From: Campylobacteraceae bacterium
GTDB taxonomy: Bacteria; Campylobacterota; Campylobacteria; Campylobacterales; Sulfurovaceae
Assembly (NCBI GenBank): GCA_027023145.1
Contig: JALVWV010000159.1
Location: forward strand, 1-11,323
Reading direction: 5' to 3'
Length of the DNA: 11,323 bases
Part shown: one piece after another, positions 1 to 8,100 of the stretch
Layout: every line of letters begins with the position of its first letter
Numbering within the stretch: position 1 is the stretch's first letter
Made by a program: the position numbers and the translations under genes
The notes under the pieces: generated by a model
Told to the model about the DNA's origin: nothing
What the model saw: the letters and a program-made list of their open reading frames with translations, nothing else
Database searches by the model: none

Positions 1-77
1 AGAGAATTATTTTGCTGCAGCGCAGCCCTAAAAAAAGAGCTTGAAAGGTGGATATTCAACGTCTGACCCCTTATGTA
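1..77. other. Unrelated DNA replacing the rest of RHS fragment 3, possible mobile-element edge
   Basis: Homology to the RHS linker stops abruptly at about position 77/78, in the middle of the Gly-Ile-Ala-Ala segment. Read on the minus strand, the frame stays open to the window edge but no longer resembles the other two copies. The minus strand carries GGGGTCAGACG near 62-72; GGGGTCAGAC-type strings are, from memory, frequent beside IS200-like/REP-associated (Y1) transposase genes. No transposase can be seen because the window ends here. An insertion or a deletion junction are both possible, so the mobile-element reading is weak. Confidence 0.3.
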
Positions 78-191
78 AGCAGCGATACCGCCCATGATCG
101 TAGCAACAGCACCCCCGCCAAACGTCATCACCTCGGGTGAGGCCCCGGCGAAGAGGGATTGGGTCAGGGAGCCGTTGGCAAATCTTCCACC
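78..191 (-). pseudogene. RHS linker fragment 3 (truncated displaced cassette)
   Basis: Minus-strand translation gives GGRFANGSLTQSLFAGASPE followed by VMTFGGGAVATIMGGIAA, clearly homologous to residues around 2219-2271 of the large RHS protein, with about ten residues of that stretch missing near its start. An in-frame TAA (192-194) lies directly before the first homologous codon, so the piece cannot be read from upstream; a possible internal start is the ATG at 126-128 (GTG just before it), preceded by GAGG. Over the last 51 bp it differs from copy 2 at about 4 positions and from the main gene at about 8, so it is closer to the neighbouring orphan cassette. It is cut at its 3' side at position 77/78 and its toxin tip is not in the window. 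It is best read as the remnant or beginning of a third tip cassette. Confidence 0.65.
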
Positions 192-211
192 TTATTTCAA
201 AAGTATGTCAT

Positions 212-673
212 TTATAATTTTTCTATCATATCTGATCCATTAGTCTCTATATACTTTAAGACCTCAATTCCTAAAGAAATCATTTGACCATAAATGACAA
301 TATAATCAAAATACTTTTGATACTTTTTGCTGTTTGATTTATTCAACCAAGCAGTCAAGATGGGATTATTCTTGACTTCATACTGCTCCAATTGAGAAAG
401 TATCTCTCTGTCACTTGTACTAATATACTTGCCATAAAGATGCTTATTTAATAATGTGTCAATCAATCCAGCTACATGAGTATCCAGTATATCCATTTCA
501 GTCAAAACAGAGTCCACTTCAGGGTGCTCCCACCCAAAAGCATGAAGAGCAGCTCTATCCAAGTGTGCATCACGGTAATATTGAACCTGTAAAACAAATA
601 ACTTTTTTAATTCTTTAAGCATTTCATGCAGGGATTGTTTGTTATCAATATCTGTCATTTCCTCAATCACCAT
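212..673 (-). CDS. Presumed immunity protein of orphan tip 2
   Basis: This gene encodes a 153-residue protein I cannot assign to a family. It is predicted to be mostly alpha-helical and cytosolic: there is no signal peptide or convincing membrane segment, although a hydrophobic helix lies near the C-terminus (YIVIYGQMISLGIEVLKYI). It overlaps the stop codon of the upstream toxin tip by 7 nt (ATG at 671-673, toxin TGA at 667-669), the tight coupling usual for toxin/immunity pairs. A second in-frame ATG five codons in (656-658) has GAGG just upstream and could be the true start, giving 148 residues and no overlap. The DNA is clearly more A/T-rich than the RHS linker repeats, consistent with a recently acquired module. 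The immunity role is inferred from position only. Confidence 0.6.
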   Translation of the reverse strand: MVIEEMTDIDNKQSLHEMLKELKKLFVLQVQYYRDAHLDRAALHAFGWEHPEVDSVLTEMDILDTHVAGLIDTLLNKHLYGKYISTSDREILSQLEQYEVKNNPILTAWLNKSNSKKYQKYFDYIVIYGQMISLGIEVLKYIETNGSDMIEKL

Positions 674-1233
674 CCGTACGAAACAATTTTTCCATTATCC
701 ATAATGATAAACTCTCCACTTTTACGCCAAAATCTAATTGTACCATCGTCCCTGATACCTGTTGATCGTGCTCCTTTAAAATTAAAATTAGCAGCTTTTC
801 TCAAATATTTCACATAATCGCCTCCACCATGTTTATTTACATGGTATCTAATAGATTCTGCTCTGTTTCTGAAAGACCCTTTCCCCCATAACTTCATCAA
901 GGTTTTTGCTTCTGATAGAGTTAGTTTGGCAATTTGAGCTGTTTCCCCAAGTCCAGCCGCTATCATAGCAACATCTGCCCCATTCGAGTATAATGCAGCA
1001 ATTGCTTTTCGTGCCTTAGTAATCTCCTTGTACGATCTGGCACGCTGCACGGCTCGGAGTTCTGCTGTCTGCTGGAGGCCGTCTCTTCGTCCGGCACGGG
1101 CAACATAGTCCGCAATGTCATTATACAAAAACACCACCATAGCCGTCAAGGCCCCCTCAGCGAAGTCCCCGCCGGTAGCCTCAGCGGCAATCCCGCCCAT
1201 GATCGTAGCAACTGCACCCCCGCCAAACGTCAT
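667..1233 (-). CDS. Orphan RHS C-terminal toxin cassette (tip 2), probable BECR-fold RNase
   Basis: The 188-residue product starts at MTFGGGAVATIMGG, a point inside the RHS linker. Residues 1-43 copy the end of the RHS linker (to NDIADY); residues 44-188 are unrelated to the tip of the main gene. The C-terminal 62 residues carry a pattern I recognise from CDI/RHS RNase tips of the Barnase-EndoU-colicin E5/D-RelE (BECR) group: an H-x3-KHG motif (H131, H135), then Y-x3-A-x2-F, a conserved Arg (R156), a beta segment TIRFWRKSGEFIIMD and an end in GKIVSYGW. If so, it cleaves tRNA or other RNA in target cells. There is no signal peptide, and a TGA lies three codons before the ATG, so alone it is a toxin without a delivery shell. 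The ribosome site is poor (GAGG only 2 nt from ATG), suggesting a silent or weakly expressed reserve cassette. The family call is from memory of motifs, not a search. Confidence 0.65.
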   Translation of the reverse strand: MTFGGGAVATIMGGIAAEATGGDFAEGALTAMVVFLYNDIADYVARAGRRDGLQQTAELRAVQRARSYKEITKARKAIAALYSNGADVAMIAAGLGETAQIAKLTLSEAKTLMKLWGKGSFRNRAESIRYHVNKHGGGDYVKYLRKAANFNFKGARSTGIRDDGTIRFWRKSGEFIIMDNGKIVSYGW

Positions 1234-1239
1234 CGCCTC
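1105..1239 (-). repeat. RHS linker repeat, copy 2
   Basis: This 135-bp segment corresponds to 2125-2259 in the main RHS gene (constant offset of 1020). By hand count, 106 of 120 positions match between 1121-1240 and 2141-2260, and most differences are silent. It encodes MTFGGGAVATIMGGIAAEAT and on to LYNDIADY. Homology ends sharply after the Tyr codon, where the toxin tips diverge. Confidence 0.9.
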
Positions 1240-1243
1240 AAGT

Positions 1244-1266
1244 CAGGAGTCCGTAAAAAGCTCCTG
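1244..1266. repeat. Small inverted repeat between imm1 and orphan tip 2
   Basis: CAGGAG (1244-1249) and CTCCTG (1261-1266) form a perfect 6-bp inverted repeat with an 11-nt loop, in the 35-nt spacer ahead of the orphan cassette. No U-run follows on either strand, so it is not a good intrinsic terminator. The minus-strand GCAGGAGCTT here also matches the main RHS gene just upstream of its MTFGGG codons, so part of the spacer is itself decayed RHS sequence. Confidence 0.4.
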
Positions 1267-1268
1267 CA

Positions 1269-1667
1269 TCACTTTATAATTATTTCTTTAGCATAAAAAT
1301 ATCCGTCTGGTTTTATCGTCTTGAGTTTTTTATTTTTGATGGCTTTTATGAGCATAGCAATCGTAAATTTAGGACGATGAGTTTTTTCATTTTCAAACAA
1401 AAGTGCCCATAAATAAAAAGGATTAAAGATAGTATATCGATATCCTAAACCTTCCGAATCAAAAACACTAAAAATATCAAAACCAGTACAGTCTATATCG
1501 TACTGAGCACAAATAGCATCAAATAGATCAATCGCGTCTTCTCCGGCACAACCAAAATCAAAAATCAAATCAGCATCCATCCTTAATCGCTGATCACTTA
1601 CATTACAATATTCTTTTACAAGACTGTATACATTTGCCACCAAGGCAAAATCAGTAACTGCTGACAC
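1269..1667 (-). CDS. DUF1493-like protein, presumed immunity to the RHS tip 1
   Basis: This 132-residue cytosolic protein resembles the DUF1493 family (acyl-carrier-like fold, common near RHS and T6SS toxins). Residues about 32-72 show the hallmark acidic stretch: DADLIFDFGCAGEDAIDLF, then a short helix, D-x-T-G-F-D and F-x-V-F. The C-terminal half fits the family layout (Phe/Tyr-rich segment, then a Lys-rich helix). The start is a GTG at 1665-1667 with AGGAG (plus-strand ctcct at 1674-1678) six nt upstream, inside the end of the RHS gene; the two genes overlap by 17 nt, so translation is probably coupled. The order toxin then immunity gene is the standard for RHS loci. DUF1493 assignment is by motif recognition; the neutralising role is inferred from location. 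Confidence 0.75.
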   Translation of the reverse strand: MSAVTDFALVANVYSLVKEYCNVSDQRLRMDADLIFDFGCAGEDAIDLFDAICAQYDIDCTGFDIFSVFDSEGLGYRYTIFNPFYLWALLFENEKTHRPKFTIAMLIKAIKNKKLKTIKPDGYFYAKEIIIK

Positions 1668-2124
1668 AGCATGCTCCTATATTTAATGTATCATAATACA
1701 ATATTATCTCGCCTATCACCGGAGTTACTCTTCCAATAGTAGAACCTACTGTTTTAAGACCAACATAAGAACTTTGTTGTGTAACAAAATGCCAAATACT
1801 TCGTGGCATCTTCAAATCTGGAGGCATTTTTACATTAGAAATACTTCTACCTATTTTTGATGCATAAGAAGTGCCTCTCGAAGATTGCATAGCGCCGGCA
1901 GCCCTAGCTTTCGCAATATTAGGCATTCCAGCATAGACAAGGCCTCCTCCGGCTGCACCTGAAACTGCATATCCAAAATAATGCTCTTTAACACACCCAT
2001 TCAACACTTCCATGGCTCTGATCTTCGTACGCTTGGGTTCTTTGCCCTGTAGACGTCTTAACTTTTGAGCATCGGTCATCCTATCAGACGGAGCATAAGA
2101 ACTGCCTTTGGCCTGCCTCAATCG
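1651..2124 (-). other. Variable toxin tip 1 of the RHS protein (within CDS)
   Basis: Residues 2298-2454 form the exchangeable tip. It begins right after the LYNEIGDY junction shared with the orphan cassette. It has a basic start (KLRRLQGKEPKRTK), a glycine-rich hydrophobic stretch (YAVSGAAGGGLVYAGMP), a GTSYASKIG motif, a Pro-rich MPPDLKMPRSIW segment and the hydrophobic end VTPVIGEIILYYDTLNIGAC with two adjacent Cys. I recall similar small proteins with GTS-x-AS and GR-x2-P-x-IG-x3-L-x-YD motifs beside DUF1493 genes, which agrees with the neighbour here, but I cannot name the activity. Two hydrophobic segments make membrane insertion possible; no nuclease motif is apparent. Base composition is more A/T-rich than the linker before it. 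Confidence 0.6.
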
Positions 2125-5100
2125 ATAGTCTCCGATCTCATTATACAAAAACACCACCATAGCCGTCAAGGCTCCCTCGGCGAAGTCCCCGCCGGTGGCC
2201 TCCGCAGCCACACCACCCATGATTGTGGCAATTGCACCTCCGCCAAACGTCATCGCCTCGGGTGAAGCTCCTGCGAAGAGCGATTTGGTCAGGGAGCCGG
2301 AGATCTTGCCGAGGAAGCCGTTGATGAAGCCGTTTTGGAACTTGCCGCCGCGCATCACGGCAATCATCCCCTGCACCGTACCGTGTGCGAAGGCTCCTTC
2401 GAGACTGAAGCCGTGTCCGAAGGTCTCCCCGATCCCGAAGGACATCCCCGTACTTGTCGCCGTCGTCAATGCTCCCAGTATCGCCTGACCCATATCACCA
2501 CCCGAGGCGATAAACGAAGTCGTGAAGCCCACCGTGGCTCCCTGAGCCATGGCACTCATCCCCATATCCGCCCCCATCATCATCAGCTGCCCCAGCAGCA
2601 TCCCGAACTTGTGGATGACCGGATCGTCTGATGTGGCCGCGATGGTAAAGATCGCCGCCCCGATCAGAAAGCCGATGAAGTGACCGCTGGGGTCGTTGTA
2701 TTTGATCGGGTTGCCGTAGACATAGACGTAGCGGTTGTACGCCTGGATTCTATCCGGATGGGGGATCATCGTATCCGGAGAGGTAAACCGTCCGATCACC
2801 GGATCATAGATGCGTGCATTCATATCCACCAGATTCGCCTCGGGGATCTGCCGATGACCGGTGTAGCCCCGCAGGTGCCTGCTGTCAAACAGATGGTTGC
2901 CCTCATCGTTGGGGATACGCTCCCCGTAGGGGGTGTATTCGTTGCGCAGGACGACCTTGCCGTGAGCGTCGGTCACCGTATCGACTGATCCGAGGATATC
3001 GCGGTGGATGTAGGCGGTCTTGTCTGCCTGTTTTTGATCATCGATGATGGTCTTCTCATGTACGGCGATGACTTTATCTTCAGCGAAGATGTGGTGGCGC
3101 ATGGTGCGCTTGATCCGTCCGCCGAAGAGCTTCTCTTCGATCAGTTCGTACCCCTTGCCCACATGGTAGATCACCCTGCCGTCACGGAACTCCTGCTTGA
3201 CCAGCTCATCAGCCTCATCGTACATCCGCTCCTGATACCCACCGGCATAGTCGATACGGGCGACCTTATTGAACGCTGTGTAGGTGTATCTCTTGCCGTT
3301 GCCTTCAAGCATGTTGCCGTTGGCATCGTAGCGGAAGCTCTCATCCGATCCTGCACTCTTGAGCCGGTTGTGTTCGTCATAGGTCATGTCACCGATACCG
3401 GTCTTGAAGATGAGGTTGCCTGCATCGTCGTAAGTATAGGTACGATCGTATGTCTTGCGTGTACGGCTGTTGGTATAGCTCCACGACGTAATCCGGTCGA
3501 GATCATCGTACCCGTAGGTCTCCATCACCCCGTGGAGGGGGTCGGATTTGGAGATGATGTTGTTGCGGGCATCGTAGCCGTAACGGATATCACGGATGAG
3601 CGTCTCCCCCATCCCGGTCTTGACCCGATCGATGGTGCCGCTGGGGTCATAGTATCGGGTCGTCAGGTAACCGTTGCCGTAGAGCTCTCCGTTGATCCGC
3701 CCCTGGGCATCCCGCGTGGTGGCTGACCAGATGAAGACCTCTTTGGGATCTTGCATCCGTTTTTTTAGAGCCTCTTCAAGTTTCTCTTTTGCAGCTTTTT
3801 GATTGTTTAGCTCCTTGAGGATGTCTCTAAGTTGATCAGCCTGTTTGCGAGCATCTTGAGCCATTCCCTTGGCCAGTTTGATATAGCGAGCTTTTTGCTT
3901 TGCGGCATACCTTTTGCTTGATTTTTTCGAGTTTATCTCTCTGTTTTTTGCCGCGACTCTTGACTCTTGACTCTTTTTTTCTTTGTCGTATTTGTCCGCC
4001 ATATCATAATACAGCTTGGAGACCACAATCGTTCGGGCAGGCCCCCTCTTGCATGTGCTTCTGTGTTTGCTCTTTTTGACACAGTATCTGTCTCTGCCCT
4101 GAACCATCCATTTGGGGATGGTTATGTGAGCATTATTTCTTCGCGTGCAATGCCCCTTCCAGTTGTGGTGTGTACAGTCTGTATTTTTATAATAATAGCC
4201 CCCTCCTGCAGAACGGACAAAGCGCAATACCAAGCCTTTGAATTTGCTTCTATAGTATCGTGCTTTGCGACGCAATTCGTACGCTTTTCTGCTGACCTTG
4301 TTGGTATAGGCCTGAATCTGACGACGTGCCCTGTACAATCTGGAAATTTCACTGGCGTACGTATTCTCTTTTTTTGCCCAATATCTGGCATCACTGCGAT
4401 ACTCTTCTGCTTTTTTATGGAGTGCCATTATTTTGTCCTCGAGTTTCGACACTCTTTGCTCAAGTTTGATTATATACTTGTATGTTGCCTTGAGCGCTTT
4501 TTCAAGCTGGAGATAATCGTAATCCCAGAGATCTTTTTTAGGTAGGGAGATGCTCTTAAGCATGCCGTTGGGTTCGTACTCGTAATGCTGATGGAGTCCG
4601 CTGGGGTAGGTGATCTCCTTGAGACGGTTGTTGGCATCGTAGGCATAGTAAGTATCGAACTCTTTGTCGTCGATCGCCTGGTGGGTGGCGATGGTCTGAC
4701 CGTTGGTGTCGTATTCGTAGGTTTTTGTGACGATACCGTTGGTAGAGGAGGCGATCTTGCCGATGCCGTTTTTGGCGGTGTCGTAGACAAATTTGGTCGT
4801 AGTGCCGTTGAGAACTTTTTCAGTCACGCGACCAAGTTTGTCGTATTTGATGACGGTGATGTTTTTATCGGGTGCAGTGACATTGACCATCTCCCCGAAA
4901 GCGTTGTAGTAATATTTCCACTTTCCAAGAGAAGGATCATTCATTTGGGTTTTTCTGCCGAATTTATCGTACTCAATCTTTATGGTTTTGCCATTGGCGT
5001 CGGTTCGGATGAGTTTGCCCATGGGGTCGTAATCATAGCGGATCACCGATCCGTCGTTTTGTGTGATCTTGATCGTCTGATCGAGGGCGTTTTTCTCTGT

Positions 5101-8100
5101 GATCTTCGTGTGATCCCCCGGAGAGTGCACCGTCATGCGACCGCCGTCGTACTCAATGGTTGTGACGATATCACCCCGCTTGGAAGGCTGCACCTGCTTG
5201 GTCACTCGCCCCATATCGTCTCGATAATACCGGACATAGTCCGTCATATACTGGCTGAACTTGCCCGCAAAATAGGGTGCAGTCTTTGCTTTGATCTGAC
5301 CCCGCTCGTCATACACCGTATCGGTGATCACCTTGACACCCCCGCTGCCCAGGGTCATCGTACGGATGACACGACCGAGCGCATCGTAATACTTGCGGCT
5401 CCACTCTCCGGTACTGCTGCTGACCGTGACCATATAGACGCTGTTGTCCCGGTCGGCATAGCCGATCTCCTGATAATCGACCCCCAGATCGATCCCGTCG
5501 CTCCAGTCGTAGCGTGTCGTGATGGTCTTGCCATCAGGAAGAATCTGGCGAACCTGCCTGCACTGTGAGTCATACGCAAAACGGGTCTTTCTCCCGGCGA
5601 TATCGGTCGTCACCGAAGGGAGAGAACACATCGAGTCGTAGGTGACCGTACGCGTCTGGCCGAGAGGGTTTCTGGCCAGAATCACCCGGCCATACGCATC
5701 CATCTGCGTAAAACTCTCCCGAGTATTGCCCTCTCGATCGCTGATCCGGGTGGTCAGCTCTGTCCGGTCGCTGTTCCAGATATATTCCGTCGTCAACTCT
5801 TCGGCTGAGTCCGGCTCCAGTACCTGTCGGATCAATTCCCCATGGTCGCCGTACTCCATCTGCGTATGTTTGGTGATCTCGTGCCCTCCACGCTTATGCG
5901 TCACAGTGATCATGGTCGGTTTACCCAGCAGCCAGTCACTCGTATCGTGGAGGTACTCCGTCTCCGTGGTCACCGTGTAGTCCAATCCCGTTGTGTCTGT
6001 GATCGTTTTGACGGTTTTTGTCGGATAGCCATAGGCATCGTACGCGGGATACTCCTCCACGGTCGTCGAGAATGTATCGCCCGATTCTGTGTAGACATAG
6101 GTGGTCTTTGTCTTGAGGCGGACGCTCTGATATTTCGGATGATTCTCCTTGATCGTCTCGTACGTATAGAGTGTCCTGGATATCAAGCGGTCACCCACAT
6201 AGTTTCTCGTCTCTTTGGGCTTGCCGCTGAGTGGGGTTGCATCCCGATAGTACTCGGTAACAGTTCGGGTGTTTTTGGCCTGATCGGTCTGAGTGATCGA
6301 CGCAAATCCCGATCTCCCCTCACTCAGATCCACTTTGTACCCTCCGTAATCAAAGCGGAGAGAGTTGGTGCCGCCTATGGCATTGTCAGTAGTAACACTG
6401 GTAACCATGAAAGCGTCAGCTGGACGATCCACCATCGGAAGGACAGCATCATCGCTGGAGATATAATGCCCCGCACTCACGACCCTGCCGTATGCGATCT
6501 CTGTCTTGAGCCCATGGCTGCTTGTGACGCTTCCAAGCAGTGCTAATGGGGAGTTATTGATCACGATGCAGGAGAGCCCGGTCATACTGCGGTAGCATAC
6601 TTCGGCATTGTTCTTGCCATCGATATCGCTGATTTGTTTGACTGGTCCATACCCATCAAGAGCCACGACCACATCCATCACTGTTTTTAGGTTGAAAAAT
6701 TTCTTAAGGGCATTAATATAAACCGTTTTCTGTTCATCGGTTACATCCTGATGAGGATCGATATCGGAGACTCTTTGGAGCCTGCCAAATCCACTCCCTG
6801 TACCATGAGCCACATAAAGCGTATGACCTATCATGGCGGAGAAATCAACCCGACCATCCCCATCCTTGTCTTTGAGCTCGATGGAGTTCTCCTGCATGGA
6901 GATCACCCAGGACATATCCATTTCATTCCCGTCCCCATCCATATCTTGATATAACGGATCTGAATCGTCGGTTTCAAACTCTTTTTTGCCATATGTCCAG
7001 TCCTTGGAGGCAAGTTTGATCCTACGTGACGGCGGGAGAAACTTCTCACCGGTATTGATGCGGCATTCGTAGTAGTCACCGAAGCTACCTGGAACGGGAA
7101 TTGGTAATAATGGCGTCATTACCTTGCGATATAATAGAATATTATTGTGTCTATAACAGACATCCTGAAGCCCATCGTTGTTCAGATCGGCAAACCGAAA
7201 TGTCCGGGTGAATGAGCGGGTAGTATTTTCTTCTTGCCCGCGTCGCTTCTCTTCTGAGGCTTTGTAAACTATGCTGTTGTTTCCAATAGGAAAATGCTTG
7301 CCCCATATCGCAAATTTACCAAAGGTCGGTACCTTATTGTCGTGGTCAAATCCGGTACCGAGTGCGCAGTACATATTGGTGCTTGAATCTTGGAATCCAC
7401 AGATATCCATGTAGCCGTCACCATTGATATCCAGCATGGAAGGCTTGGGCATGGGGGCGCCGCTTGTTTTGATTTTCGGTTCCTCGCCATCCTCCAGAAT
7501 GGCTGCTTCTTCGTATCGGTACGTTCGATTATCATCAAAGCCATGATGAGAGCCAGCATAATCAATGTCTTTCTCCGTCTCAAACGTCATCCCCTCATTC
7601 ATCAAACACATCAATTTCCCATCGTTGAACGCACACACATCGATATCATTATCCCGATCGATATCCATAAAACGATAATCATCCTTGATGGTAAATGCCG
7701 TGGTGATCTTCTTATCATCCACAAATCGCCTGCCCTGATCATTCAGACCGCAGGTGATCCCCTCTTCCGTAGCGGCACAATAATCGGTAAATCCATCGTG
7801 ATTGATATCGAGCAACGTCAGACTGGCAGAAATATCCATTTGCTTCTTCTTGAGCTTTTTGACCTGCTCTTTTCGATCATCATTCAGCACACCCTTGTCG
7901 TATATTTTTTTCCACTCGGATGCATCGACATTGAGCGCATCCGTCCATGTGTCGGCTGAATCAAAACTTCCTTTCCCGCGATTCATCGCACATTTGAGTC
8001 GTCCGTCATAATAACAGACGTCGTTGTATCCGTCGTTGTTCATGTCGGAGATGATATAGTTTTTGATGGTATCTGAACTGATGAGATCTTCGATCTCTGT

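Noticed and set aside
3967..4545. Plus-strand open frame with Phe/Cys-rich, membrane-like translation
   Set aside because: It is the antisense of the Lys/Glu-rich coiled-coil insert; Lys codons read backwards as Phe and Leu, imitating hydrophobic segments.
4585..5568. Long plus-strand open frame of 327 codons, and others at 3004-3726 and 5842-6546
   Set aside because: They lie antisense to the YD-repeat coding region, lack domain sense or good ribosome sites, and arise from codon bias on the other strand.
6571..8058. DxDxDG loops as dockerin or EF-hand domains
   Set aside because: The spacing is irregular and long, and the loops sit between SpvB and TcdB-middle regions, which points to FG-GAP/VCBS propeller blades.
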